A DNA stretch of 64,000 nucleotides, taken from NCBI GenBank assembly GCA_023853785.1, contig JAJIRX010000904.1:186001-250000 (forward strand), read 5' to 3'. Below are positions 10,519-22,783 of the stretch, in pieces. Numbering within the stretch: position 1 is the first letter of the stretch; each line of letters begins with the position of its first letter. Source of the DNA: Psilocybe azurescens. Taxonomy: Eukaryota > Basidiomycota > Agaricomycetes > Agaricales > Agrocybaceae. A program made the translations under genes and the position numbers. The notes under the pieces are model-generated. The model was not told where the DNA came from. It worked only from the letters and a program-made list of their open reading frames with translations, and did not search any database.

Positions 10519-11923
10519 TTATATCCTCGTCTTAACGCTGATAAGACCTTTCGAACCACTACCAGCAGAGACACCGCCTGGTAGCTGCTTCCACCATTGT
10601 GATTTCATTAATGCACCATCACCACCACCAGTCTTCGACTTGTCATTCGCATGGCGTACGACTGTCGATAGACCTGAACTAACACCTTTCCTTCCACCTC
10701 CGGGGTATACTTTAGAAGTAACGTTACTTTTTGATATAAACTTTGCGGGTGAAGGTTTATTTCTTGATTCCACTTCATCGTCGTCGTTATCATCGTCTTC
10801 GTCGTCATCGGACCCAGAACGCGAGGGTGCTCTTCGTTTGGATGATATAGCCTTTGAAGCAGCCTGCACTGCGGCTGGTTGCGGCTGGCTGCCTTTTTCC
10901 CATTCTTTTTGTGCAGTCGATATACAGCCATCGTAGCGCGTGCATCTGTAATCTATAGAAAAACAATATTGGACAAAATATCGAAACGGAAGGGTGGTTT
11001 CACGTACACTGGAATGCTCGCCACTCTGAATCGTGATGCCTACTTCTTGCTTGACAAGATTACGGAGAGCAACACGTTTAGTCTTGCAAAGACCGAATTT
11101 GTGTGCGTAGAATTGGGTATCTCGCGTTTGAGGTCTTGGGTGAGACAGCAAAAGTGCCTTCAAATCGTTATGGACAGCATGCGCGACCAATATCCTATCC
11201 TGCAGTAAATCCGCTACTTTTTTCTGGACCTCTTCGAAAGGTTTGGCTAAAAGGAGTTCAATGGCTTGTCTTTCCTGATTCCTGTGGTGGCATTACCTAC
11301 CGTGCACCATATCTGACTCTCTTATACCACTCCACTGCGTTCGATAGTCGACAACGCGCTCTTTTTGCCGCACAAATTCATCCATGATAACTGCGCCATA
11401 GAAATTGACCATGCTCACGCGAGCGAGCGAAGATTCGACGCCATCGATGCCCACGCCAACCATCTCACAATCAAGAGCAAGGTATTTGCCAGGTCTGTTG
11501 CGATGATTAAAGATGGAGAGCGATAGGCAGGAAATCACTCACAGTTTCTGGCTGTCGGTGTATTCAGTGTGGCCAAGAATCATCTGCTGTAATGCTGCAG
11601 TCGACTCATTGTTCTTCCCACCACTGGTGGCTGGTGCTACAGGAATTTGAATTTGTGAAGAAGAAGTTGAAGGTTCCGGTTCGTTTGACGAAATATACAG
11701 CTTTGAAAATTTGTTATTGGGCGAGGCGTCGTCTAGCTTCTGGCGCTTCCTTGACGCGGTTTTGTGGGTAACCTCAGGCCCATTTTTTCAATTTTCTTCA
11801 ATTGCTGTTTATATTTGATTTAGGGAGGCACGAAGTAGACTTGAATCAGAAAGAGTCTACCTTCTGAAGACTAAGCCAATTCGAAGACGCTACGCCTTTT
11901 CCCTTTCCCTTCGACGACGACAT
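10519..11923 (-). CDS. REX4: REX4-like 3'-5' RNA exonuclease
   Basis: This is a DEDDh exonuclease of the Rex4 group, which works in the nucleus or nucleolus on ribosomal RNA precursors. The start at 11923 gives MSSSKGKGKGVASS, a basic N-terminus. The catalytic blocks are ExoI YLALDCEMVGVG, ExoII LVAHAVHNDLKAL and ExoIII HSSITDARATM, all with the expected acidic residues. Introns fall near 11780-11870, 11490-11540, 11261-11310 and 10934-10990. The C-terminal third is low-complexity, with an acidic run (SGSDDDEDDDNDDDE) and Lys/Gly-rich segments, and ends in KGLISVKTRI. The first intron can be read with either of two acceptors; one of them would need a base change in an A run. The order and spacing of motifs make the family call firm and the Rex4 subgroup likely. 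Confidence 0.88.
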
Positions 11924-14244
11924 TGTTGCTGATAGTGGTGCGCGTGAGTTTAGTGTCGTTATAACAGGAAATTAGAGAAATTGAAAAGGTGAAGGGTAGT
12001 CTGAAGATTAGAGTGTGTTGAAGCAGATGGCGAAGGCGTAAAGAAAGGCGAACAGATAGATCGAGATTATTGTTGACATTTAAGCTATCCAATTATGTAA
12101 TATTTGAGTGAATATTATGATTGGTCCCGCAGATTGCCACCGAAATCGTCTTTCAATTGAAGCCAAATGATGCCTTCTAACGATCGAACTCGGATTTATT
12201 GGGGAGCTTGAGGGAGCTTGCTCAGCTTGCTCCCCCTCTCTACCGCCGATGCCGAAATGTCTAAGCCCACGTGATCCGCTGGCGTTCGTCCCGTGAGAAC
12301 TTCGAAAGCGCCGAGCGCTGAGCACAGCAGGCACTGGCATAGAGAAGTACGTTCGGGATATTAAGAATACGAACCGCCGCCGTGGCGCCTTTTTGACACA
12401 CCTAAGGCACGTCACACAATTGTACACAGAGTGCGCTCGCGTGCCCCAATCAAGATACTGTTACCCTAAACCTGCCAAAACCTCCCAAGCTGAGCTACCA
12501 TTCCGTGAAAAATCTGTAGCAAGGTGGTATGAGTTAAGTCTTTCGATTTTTAGCTCACAGGATTCAAAGCAGACTGTCATCGCTTTGAAGTGAATCAAGA
12601 AACCACCAAGAAATTACTATAAAACGTGGTTCAGGTTGCTGATATGCTATACTCCATCTTAACCGACGATTTTCCGCCGCTTCTAGTCAGTGAAACACCA
12701 CAGAAAATTTTGCATACTAGGCATAGGTGTGCTTGACATATATCTAACTGGCCCATTATTTAGCGAAGGCTACGGTACTTGTAAGGCACTACTTATCGTC
12801 TAATGCTAATTCGATTTCTACTTAAATTAAAACGCCTTAACTTCAAGGCAGATGAATTTGTATCCTATAGGTGATCATCTTAACGCATTTCAGTTTATTT
12901 TATTGTAGCTTAGTTTACCCTCGTGAATTATTCACCTACAAGTTCAGAAGCGCTCGGACTGTGAATTTAGATATAAGTAGAACTCGACCTACGGTCAAAG
13001 GGCATTTTATCATTGAAATGTCGAAATCTTATCATTGGCGCCTGTCGGTGACTCGGACTAGCGTTTCGGTGTGGCGCACATAGGCACCGTGCCAACTTAG
13101 GCTAATAGTTTACCACGTGACATTTTTGCCCTTTCCAAGTCGGACGCGTCACCGATGCGAAATGTCTTCCTTTCCAAAATCTGTATACTTATATGCAAGC
13201 GACTCAAGGCAAGAGTCGGTCAATCCTACCGTCAATATTCAGTCACTTCTGGAACCAATTGAAATGATACTTTTCTTGTAGACATCTTGGCATTGGGCAA
13301 CGTCTGGAAATAGTTGGGGAATAGCTTCGTCGGACAATCGCACAACTAAATGACAAAGGCTCTATACACCCGAACGCTCTTGAAACCTTGGATTACTAGC
13401 CTCGGAAGTAATCTGGTCTCTGCGATGTTGCTCTCCACGTACTCGTTTGCTCATCCTCTGAAGTACTCCTGCAGTTAAATGGTCATCATGGTGCCTTTTG
13501 ACTCAGCTGTGCAGCTGCATTGAAGGCGCAGTGGTCGCCCCTTAATCCCATATCTATGGCTTCTCACCGTCGGATATCATATAGAACCTGACGGAACCTA
13601 TAACTCTGGACTTCCGAGTATACCTGCGGTCAGGCAAGATTTCAATAACATTTTCAATGTCGGTGCTTGGACCAGTCTTGTTATCCAGCTCCTGTGACCC
13701 GTGGATACAAAAGACTGCGAGAAAAGGGTCCATGCTTTCAAGGTCTTCCAATGTCATGGAAATTTCGGAACTTCATTGTGATTCATTTCACTCGCTTCAT
13801 CTTGGTTATTTTCGCTTCGAGGGATGATCCCAGTCCTCCGTATCGTCTGGCAGGGGAGTCTACTAATACTGAAGATGATTGATTGCTGGTCCACTAGTTA
13901 ATGAATGCAGAACTATTCCATCAGGTCACGTTTAGGATGGGTCATGTTTTCTATTTGAATTCGAAACACCATTGTCTACCCAATCGAAAGTGTTCTGTAC
14001 CCTTCGCCCCGTCCGGAGTCGCGTCCCATTGTTACACAAATTCTGACAATAAACAAGGCGGCATTTTTATTTTGATATCGCGGCCACGCTATGTTGAATT
14101 CCCGCTGGGCCATTTATAAGGGGCAGCTCATTTTCTTTCCTCTCTATATTCTATTCCATACAGTTGACCTGTTGACCTTTGACGCACACTACTACCTCTC
14201 CATTGGACCATTATTATTATTTTCCATAACAATTATTTGCTACA
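11924..14244. other. Intergenic, no gene recognised
   Basis: Only short open frames without splice or motif support are present. A GGGGAGC...GCTCCCC hairpin-like sequence lies at about 12200-12236. An imperfect inverted pair TCGGTGAC-CGGAC occurs near 13045 and 13145. A TTTATAAGG box near 14112 may belong to the promoter of the next gene. Confidence 0.5.
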
Positions 14245-15330
14245 ATGCCCCGATCCTCCGTAACTTCATCCTACGCTGCCTCTTCCTCCTCCACATCTTC
14301 CTCCTCCGCTTCTTCCTCCTCCGCTTCTCCCTCCTCCGCTTCTTCCTCCACCGCCACTCCCTGTTCTGCTCCAGTCTACGCATCGGAAAGCTTTATTCTT
14401 GGCTCTACATGCTCTCCAAGTCCCAAATCCGATCCCCATGTACTTAGCCGGGAGGAAGAGGAAGAGCTCTTCGGAAGAGATGAGCCGCAGGTGGACGTGC
14501 CCGAAGATAATACCAGAGCTAAGGATGGTCTCAGTGACCAGGAAATTCCTGATGGCAGCTTAGGTGGGTTTAAAACTAACTCGGCTGCACAACTTTCCGC
14601 AGAGGTACGCCAGTGCACGCGCTTTGGTTACTCATGACCTCGACGCTGACGGCCTATTAGAGTTCAAGCACCCTGACACTCATGGAGTCGCCAAAGCCCA
14701 ACAGGGTCGAAGAAGATCGAGAGCCTACAAAGGCTCCGACTCGTGATGAGATTTTACCAGAATCCTCAACTTCCAAAATAACGGTGAGCCGCTCGACGCG
14801 TTCTCCGACGCTATGTGGCATTTATAAATCATCGGCAGGAAACCAGCAAGAAAGCGAGTAAAAAATCAGCTGGCAAAAGAAAACATCGGGATTCGGAATC
14901 AGTGGAACCCCAGACGGCACGGTCCAAAGCTAAACGAGTACGGTCTCAGGCTCCTCCAAAGCAGCAACCGAATGGAGAACCAATTTATGTCTGGCAAGAG
15001 AGCTACATCGACCCGAGGTCTTTTGTAGTAGGACCATCCTACCACCCTCAGCCACTGGCAGAGGTACCTGCGCTCAAACCACAGGTGGAGCCAGCCGTCC
15101 TGACCACACAACGAAATGAAGCAGACAAGGGGTTCCGGGACTATCGACCATTACCCAGGAGAGTGATGCAGCTCCGGCCAATGCCTGCCAGTGTGTTGAT
15201 ATCCCCTATATGTAGGGAAGATTGGCAGCAGCAGGCTGACGCGGTGGAAGCCAAAGCTCAAGAAGAGTTTAGGCAGAAGGTGAGGGAGTTTTACGAGCCG
15301 CTTGGGGCCCCGTATCCTAAAGACTGGTAG
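14245..15330 (+). CDS. Serine-rich, basic protein of unknown function
   Basis: The start at 14245 (MPRSSVTSSY) opens a serine-rich run of about 45 residues, followed by an acidic patch (REEEEELFGRDE). Introns are inferred at about 14601-14659 (GTACGC donor) and 14785-14838 (GTGAGC donor). They join SAE to SSSTLTLME and SKIT to ETSKK in frame. The middle is Lys/Arg-rich (KKASKKSAGKRKHRDSE and SKAKRVRSQ), like a nuclear localisation signal. The last 110 residues are better structured, with WQESYIDPRSF, DYRPLPRRVMQLRPMPA and a C-terminal FYEPLGAPYPKDW. I recognise no domain. A nuclear role is inferred only from the basic clusters. The gene ends at a TAG at 15328-15330 and stands alone between gene-poor stretches. 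Confidence 0.75.
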
Positions 15331-15623
15331 CACGGTGGGTTTGTATCTACTCCACAAAAAGACTGCAACACATCTATACTCTTTTCTACTTTCCACGATA
15401 TATAATACCTCACTTATACGATCTGAAATGCATTGACTTATTCAATTTTACATCTGGCTTGCGTGTCTACTGTAACTCCAGTGTGATCATCGAAGTCAAC
15501 TACTCTCCATTCAGGTCCATTAATCCTCGGACAAGTGCCCGGTTACCAGAAATGATGCCAGTAGCTGGCTAGAAAATTTTGCTCGCTGCTATCTTCATCA
15601 AACTAATAATTTATGTTCGATGA

Positions 15624-16292
15624 TCAGCAGGATGGAACGGATACACATAACGATATGCACCTCAATCTTTCCGGAAAGCAGGCCTTTATGAAATATAGAC
15701 ATACGATCCCCCGATGAATAGCAGTGTAAAACGATATCACTGGGTCCTGATAATCCTGGTATGCTACACTGCGTCTGATCGTGCCTATCTCAGCGTTCAC
15801 GTCACCTGTTTGCATAACGGTCGCGTTATTTTGCGATGGATCTTGTAAAGAGAAGAATTTCAAGCGACCGGCGTTGACATTGACAAAACTCTGATCGACA
15901 TGGCCAGCAAGAGCGATACTATCTGAGGATACGAACGAGAAGTTTCTTGAGTGCTATTACACGACAATTTTTTAGCTCGATTGTTTTGTATGCATGCAAA
16001 GAAAAAATTCGTACCAGAATAAGAGACCTGTCAAGATAAGGTATAGGTACTTCCATCGCGTCTGTCCTGAGGTCCCAGTAGACGATAGTGTCAGGGTACC
16101 CAGGCTTTTCGACCATAGAAGTTAGTGGCGTCAAGTCAAATCTATTATTGAGCACAAAATCTCTTCCGAAGGGCTCCTTGCCAGAGCTCACGCATATAGC
16201 CACCAAATCCTTCTGTACAACGAGATGCCCAAACGCGGCGGTTGCATGAACGTGCTTCTGCAGTACTTAGCCATCCCGGGTGAGTTCGGAGG
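15624..16292 (-). pseudogene. Remnant of an unidentified spliced gene
   Basis: Two coding-looking blocks on the minus strand, 16206 to about 16025 and about 15910 to 15690, are separated by a plausible intron. They read VVQKDLVAICVSSGKEPFG ... PDTIVYWDLRTDAMEVP and then SIALAGHVDQSFVNVNAGR ... RRSVAYQDYQDPVISFYT. The first resembles the beta-strand repeats found in the C-terminal halves of agaricomycete F-box proteins, but the match is weak. A stop interrupts the 5' block near 16265, and no start or F-box is found upstream, so this is either a truncated relic or the tail of a gene I could not extend. Confidence 0.4.
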
Positions 16293-17517
16293 ATGATTCC
16301 AATATCACTGTGGGAAGACAAATTAGTATACCAAAAATTCCTCGACAGAGGAAAATAGAGCCTCTCTGGACCTTTCCAGTGGAAACAGCTCGATACTGAC
16401 GAGATAGAAGGGAATCAAGGTGATCTCCTCCATTAAGATGGAATCATTTTTCATCCTTATATCAGCTGTGTAGACAGCGATTTCTCTTTATTTGCTAGGA
16501 GTCGTGTACGACATAAATGTACATATCCTATCATCGAGAATGCAGGTGCCTGATTTGCGGTGAGGGGGATTCGAACGCGCTTTCACTCCACTCGAAAGGT
16601 CTCTGCTTCTGAGGGGCAAATCAATGGTCGTTCGCGGGTGGGAATACCGTCTAATCAGGTTATGGTGGTGTATACAACACAGACTGCGAGAAAAGTTGAA
16701 TCGAGGCCATCAGTTTTTTTGACATAGGAATTTGTGAAGTTGCGAACCAATTTGAGCTTTGAACCCATGCGCTTTTCACTCTTCGAATACTGTGAATAGA
16801 AATCAGCAGTCGTCACATCCCTCGTTGTTTGGTAGTCATTTCAGCTTATTACTCCTCTTGTTTTTAATTTGTATTCCATATAAAAGAGCTTGATTCATAG
16901 CTTCCAATCGGCGATCATGAACCTTCATGAGTTAGGCAGCCTTCAACTTAGGCCCCCGAATCAGGTAAGTCGTGTCATTGACAACCTGCTTGAAAAGCTT
17001 GTTCGAAGTCTGTTTCATCCTTATCATAAGTTTTTCGAAAGCCAGTAGAAGTAACAAAATATGATGGTATGTATCAAGTATGCAGGAATTGTCCAGTTGA
17101 ATGAGTTTGATTGAAAGAAGCAACTTAGCAAGAATGAAGGAACTAGCTGGATGAAGGCGAGCACTATTTGGTTCTAAAGTCGAAATCAATTATCAGCACT
17201 GCCACTATCAACGGTTTGAGGGACCAATCTTGATTCTTCTGCCTACCTCAAAGCCCAGCGTTCAACGTTTCAATTTTCAAAACACAGTGCATGCTTCAAA
17301 CCTGCAACCTCTTTAAAAATCTTGTCTATATCTCTAAATCCCTTTCTCAATATCAAAGGTTTGCAATTCGAGCAAACGGCAAAACGCAAGTGGACTCAAA
17401 GTGCGACTCCGACTCCCGAGTCGAGACTTCGAATGTGTGTTATAATTTGCAGTGGGTCACTCTGGAATTTGGATGCATAAGAATAGTGAGGCAGAGTTCA
17501 ATTTTTAATGATAAATA
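16293..17517. other. Intergenic, no firm gene
   Basis: A minus-strand open stretch at 16932-17160 follows a good acceptor (TTTAG) and would encode a leucine-rich, helical peptide ending GPKLKAA. No upstream exon or ATG was found for it. Confidence 0.4.
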
Positions 17518-18899
17518 TCAATTATTCTCTCTCAGATATGCATCAAAGTCAGGGTCTATAGGCTGGCTGAAACTGTCAAGTAATCCAACGAGAGCAACTT
17601 CTGGCCGTTTAAGCAAATCTGTTTGCAGATAATATTCCTTTGAGTCGGCTGTTTCCCTCGTCGTGGTTCTTCTCAAACCCAGGCCCACTGTACAAAGGAC
17701 TCGTTGCGGTTTTAGATCCGACAGGGGCTCCATCTCTACTGTGTCAACCATTGTACGTGACTCGTATGGCGTGTCGTTTTCCACAACAAACAATTCCATA
17801 TCGCTAGATGTGACTCCCTCGTGAATGGCTCTCCTTAGAGCAAGCACCGACTTCTCGATGTCGGTTATGCGCTTCCTGACGTTCTCCTGCACCGACTGGT
17901 ATGCAATACTCAGGCTCGATAGGCCGCAAATGCATAGTATTGACATGATGCCGTCGAAAATACTCCCTGTAGACGCCTCGGCTGGACAGGCATTATATGC
18001 AATCAGTCTCCACTGGGAGGAAATCGATTGTGGCTCTGTATTAGCAAGAGGTTAGTTAAAAAGTATTCGTCTATCAGAAAAACACTCTCACCTCTAGCTC
18101 GTATCTGTCGGTACAAATTTGTCACCTCATCTTTCCCAGGAAATGTTCCCGGGATACCAACCACCTTCACTGCCCATTTCACCAGGATGTATCGTAGAGC
18201 GAGTTGCATAGGCGTCGAATCTTCGGGCACAATGGGCAGCCTATATAGGATTGCCTCGTCGATTTGGCAGTTGACGAAGTACAGCAGATCGCCGATGACC
18301 AGCCTCGCCGCACCCCGACACTGGTTGATGAAAATCTCCTGAACAAAAGTCTCCTCCAGGTCCATCTTCGGGCATCGTTCAAAGAGGTCGACTATAGACA
18401 TGGCTATATTGAAAATCTCGGAATTGATCGCTTCTACTTTCTTCACGATCGCGAACCCTGGGAACTCATCCGGCTTTTTCAGGTAAGTTTGGGATTCTTT
18501 GAGTTCCTGTGTTCGCTGATCCAGCAGTGATTGCAGTTGCGAATACCGTTTCTCCATGGCTAAGAGTCGTTCTTCCGTCTGTTGGTTCGTGGACTTCAGC
18601 TCGGCAATCCTGGATCCAACAGCAAATTTGTTCTCTTTTCGGCTGATGTCTGCCTCTTCTGCCTCGACCAACAGCTCTACTGGCTGAGCAATACGAATGA
18701 GGCTCTCCATCTGACGATTGAAAACGCCATTTGTTCGATCACTGCTTTTGGCCTTTCCCATTGGTTGAAATGCGACTGCCTCTCCAGTTCTTTGGTCTTG
18801 TTCTCCTGCTAAAGTTGCGCAAGCTGTATGATAGACTGGAAGCGACGGTACAGTCGTATTCGAGATACGGCCTCGAAAATGCGAAAAGAGCGAATTCAT
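17518..18899 (-). CDS. Coiled-coil family protein CC2, unknown function
   Basis: This is an intact two-exon gene. Exon 1 is 18899-18092, the 56 nt intron is 18036-18091, and exon 2 is 18035-17518, giving 441 residues in one frame. A charged heptad-rich segment (about residues 70-140) ends in the family motif LLDQRTQELKESQTYL, followed by INSEIFNIAMSIVDLF. The second half carries MQLALRYILVKWAVKV, SSQWRLIAYN after the intron, EGVTSSDMELF, VLCTVGLGLRR and LLKRPEVAL. The intron sits at the same place as in CC4, just after the YRQIRARG/YARVRESG block, so the two are true paralogues. No catalytic or known binding motif is visible. The gene is divergent from HSPA12-like gene 1, with 693 bp between the start codons. 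It is one of the two undamaged copies of the family. Confidence 0.85.
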
Positions 18900-19592
18900 G
18901 ACCGCAGAGGGTATCTACTGCCTTTACAGAAGGGGGTGCAATACAAATTTCACCGCGAGGCAGTCTATTTTCAGCCCTGTCGATGCCTCGATGTTTCCTC
19001 GTTGGCTTGATCTACTTTGAAAACCGGCGTCTCCACAAACCCGTGAATATCATGATCATGGGGTGTCTTAGGGCACTTCTTTCTTATCGATGTGCCTCAT
19101 TATCAACTTGCAGTTTGAATGTCATCGACATCGGTGCCTTTACTGTAACAGTGCTCTCCTCTGATAGCACACTCAATTTTTAAGGGAACTCGTGCACCCC
19201 TAATTGGGCCTTCGATGTATGTAAATGATTTCCTTAGACACTTGTCTTTTGTTCGGATATTTAGTATCGGGCCAGCATTGACATACCACCTCCTCGGGTA
19301 TAACTTTCTATGTCTTTTGGGGCCCTTTCCGATATCTAGTATTGGGTCAGCATTGACATACCACCTCCTCGTGTATAACTTTCTAAGCGCCCGTGTCAAT
19401 TAAGTTGTATAATAATCTCTTCGATGAATGGGATCGTGGATGCAACGCGTAATCCGCATGTATGATATCATAATGCCTTGATCCTCGCCGTCTTTATTGC
19501 GGGCAGATTCGAACAGTCCTATAAAAGCCTCCACTAGTAAGCTTCCAGTCGAAGCCCGACCTTCATTTTCCTTGTAAAATTGTCCTGAAGCT
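18900..19592. promoter_or_regulatory. Shared divergent promoter region CC2 / HSPA12-1
   Basis: These 693 bp separate the start codons of two divergently transcribed genes. A TATAAAA box at 19520-19526 is 67 bp upstream of the HSPA12-1 ATG. An imperfect 75 bp-period tandem repeat (19254-19386) sits in the middle. No clear heat-shock element (alternating GAA/TTC pentamers) was found. Confidence 0.6.
19254..19386 (+). repeat. Imperfect tandem duplication, about 75 bp period
   Basis: Two copies of a block contain the core CAGCATTGACATACCACCTC followed by a CTCG-GTATAACTTTCTA tail. They start near 19254 and 19329 and differ at a few positions. The block lies in the divergent promoter region. Confidence 0.85.
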
Positions 19593-22182
19593 ATGGCTCT
19601 GCCTCCCCGAATGGCCTATGAGGGCCTTTCTCGTAAACTTGTCCTTGCCATCGATGTAGGGACAACTTTCAGTGGAGTATCCTACAGGTTAGCCAATTTA
19701 TCGCGTGTTCCATCACCCTCGATAAAATTATATTGAATCACAATATGATATTACAGTATCCTTGATCCAGGCCAGATACCCGAGATTCGAGGGGTAAATA
19801 GGTAAGGTTTTCATTGATAATTTTGGAGGCGTCGGGTAGTTTCTTGACATTAAGCAACATGTGCTTATTTTGTCATAACATAGATACCCTGGTCAAGAAA
19901 ATGTTGGTGGCGATCTTAAGATTCCAACCATCCTATGGTACGATCAACAAGGAGTGGTCAAGGCAGCAGGAGCCGAGGCTATCCGCGAAGGTATCGAAAT
20001 TCAAGCTGAAGAAGAGCAGTGGATTAAATCCGAATGGTAGTGTATTTCGCTCGTACCCTAGCCGCATGTGGTATTTTTTTCATATCGTTCACTCGCAGGT
20101 TCAAAGTCTATTTTCACCCCAGAGAAACATTAATACCCGCGGAGGACCTTCAAAAGATACCTCCTCTTCCTCTAGGGAAGCCGCTACCAGAAGTATTTGC
20201 GGACTTCCTTCGATACATCGTCGAATGTACGAAAACCTATATCAGGGAAACACATGCTAGCGGAAAGAGCTTATGGGATAGCTTCGCGGATGACATCGAT
20301 TATGTTCTGACTCATCCCAATGGGTATGAAGGACCCCAGCAAAGATTCATGCGCGAGGCTGCCGTGCTTGCTGGACTCGTCCCCGATATGGACGCAGCTG
20401 AAACCCGTGTGCAACTCGTCACAGAAGGAGAAGCGAGTCTGCACTACTGCATTCAAAGTGGGCTGACGGCTGACGCTTTGAAGGTGCGTATGTATATCCT
20501 ATTGTATGAAACCTGTATTGTGGAACCGAATTTTTTCCTGACATTTGATTGCTACTGATGATCAGGACGGCAATGGTGTCATGATTGTAGATGCCGGCGG
20601 AGGAACGATTGACATTAGCTCCTATTCCCAGAACGGAGATTCATTTGAGGAAATTGCTGTCTCACAATGTCGATGATGTTCGTATCCTCTCAATCTCACT
20701 GGCTGATTCTGCGATACAGGTATTTACAATGGTTCGGTCTTCGTAACTAATCGCGCGCGAACTTTCTTCGAAGGTGAGTATTTGTTGAGGAACAATGATT
20801 CATCTTCGAAACCAACGTACCTTTTTACAACATGTAGAATTACTCGCGGATTCACGATTTAGCGAGGACGTCGGCCTTATAACAGAGAGATTTGACAAAA
20901 AAAACAAAACCGGGATTTAGGAACGATGAGGATGATTGCTGGATCCAGTTCACGGCGGTCCGTGAAAAAGATCTCAAGCTGGGTATACGTTCAGGTCAGC
21001 TAAAGGTGTCCGGGTACGCTCTTTCTAAGCTCTCGAGCTTGTGGTCAATAAATTGATGGCATTATATGCTACACAGGTTGGATGTTGCGTCGTTTTTTGA
21101 ACCTTCAGTATCGGATATTGTGGTTTCAATCAACGAACAGGTCTTCTCCTCTCAAACACAAATCACGGTCAGATGACTGATGAGATGTATCGATAACCTT
21201 GCATTTATCTATCTCTGTTCTACAGGCCGTCTTTCTAGTCGGCGGATTTGCCGCAAGCGACTGGCTGTTTTCTCAGGTCAAGGAACGATTGGATATAATG
21301 GGTATCGAGGCAACTCGGCCAGACAGTCATCTGTGCGTGAAAGTGGACTGCTATTCGGCGGCGTTGTGTTGATCAATATATTACAGAAATAAAGCGGTTG
21401 CACATGGTGCCGTTTCCTACTATGTCGACCACCGTGTTACTACGAGGGTTGCGAAATATACGTTTGGAGTACCGTGTGGTATTCCTTACAATGACGAGAA
21501 CGAGGAGCATATCAAGCGGTCTTCTTTGAAATACCAGTCCGCCTCCGGTGCTTGGTATATACCAGGAGCTTTCGATGTTATTTTGCCTCGCGTAAGCAAA
21601 AGTGTCTATCTAACGACGGAACTCTGCTATAATGCCATTTTCAATGCAGGGTACTCAAGTCGCTGAAACCAGGGAATTTCGGCGAGCTTTCGGAAAGAGC
21701 AGGAAAGAAATTAACGCGCTCCAGACAATGTCTACTTCAATAATGTGCTATCGCGGAGAAATTGACAGTCCTGAGTGGATAGATGTTGAACCGGGTACGC
21801 TTGTCATGCACTTCAACAAATGTCAACTAACGGTTCGTGCCTCACAGGGATGTTTACTTGCATGTGCTCGATCAAGGCCGACTTGATGGACCTCACCAAA
21901 ACGCTCAAGCCTCGAACAATTACAGGCAAGAATGGGCAGGAGGAATTATACTACACGATCAATTTCGAAATAGCCTTGCTTTTGGTCTTACTGAATTTAA
22001 GGCTAATGTGATATGGCAAGAAAACGTAAGTTCTGAGTCTCTTCGTTTTAAAGCCCTGTATACTAGTAGCTAATCCTTGTTCATGGATTCACTGTGTGAT
22101 TAGCAAGAAGAAAAAGGTAAAAAATTGGGTCTTCATGCTTTTATATTGACGCGCTGATATAGCGCCTTTATTACTTGCATAG
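19593..22182 (+). CDS. HSPA12-like HSP70-family ATPase, copy 1, two frameshifts
   Basis: This is an actin/HSP70-fold ATPase of the HSPA12 type, a group lacking the standard HSP70 substrate domain. Motifs in order are the phosphate-1 loop LAIDVGTTFSGVSY at the N-terminus, PEVFADFLRY, LVTEGEASLHY, the phosphate-2 loop VIVDAGGGTIDISSY and the adenosine motif VFLVGGFAASDWLF. About a dozen introns are implied. Compared with copies 2 and 3, one extra A is present in an A8 run (20897-20904), stopping the frame at a TAG. One base is missing near a T4 run (21980-21983) in the LLFGLTE segment. With both shifts the C-terminal half cannot be read, so this is either a decaying copy or an assembly error. 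It ends QEEKAPLLLA at 22182. The gene starts head to head with CC2 and converges on the HMG-box gene. Confidence 0.8.
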
Positions 22183-22783
22183 AAACCATGGTGTGAAAGT
22201 GAACTTCGATCTTGAATCTGATGCCACATGATATAGCATCGCGTACGATGGACGACACACTCCTTGCTTCAATCACACATGTTGGTGACTACAGGCATCC
22301 CGTAACGAAAACCTCTCTTTGTAAAGACAAGAATCCACTCTAGTGCTCATGTAACAATAGTAAGATAAAGTTTTATTTAATTCACATCGATATTAATTTG
22401 AAATCGATAATGCGTGAATGGAATAAGGTGTAGTCAACGTAGGTAGAAGTTTATAGTACAAGGGTAAGTGTAATGACAAAAAAGGACGAATGCGATCAGA
22501 AAGTAAAATATACAATGATGGAATATACAGTGCGCTGGTAAGAAATAAATAGGCTGTACGATGAAGAGAATGTAAGCGAATGCTAGAATGGTAGTACACA
22601 GGTAAGTTGCTACAAATTGCAAAGAAAACAAATGAATGGATGAACATATAAAGGAGGGACAATTGCTAGAAATAGGGATGAAAAAGTAAAATTGGTTTGG
22701 ATGACCTACTTCGAGGTAGTACCATCCATAAGCATGTCCGATAGAGTTTATCGTGTTTTATAGGTTGATTATGCGATGAAGAC
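22183..22783. other. Convergent 3' intergenic region, no gene
   Basis: This is an AT-rich spacer between the 3' ends of HSPA12-like gene 1 and the HMG-box gene. Only short frames without support are seen. Confidence 0.6.

Noticed and set aside
16540..16650. A TTCGAA-containing string that looks like a tRNA T-arm on the minus strand
   Set aside because: The bases on either side do not pair as a T stem, and no matching acceptor stem lies about 70 nt away.
18900..19592. Heat-shock elements expected near HSP70-family genes
   Set aside because: No run of three alternating GAA/TTC pentamers with correct spacing was found.
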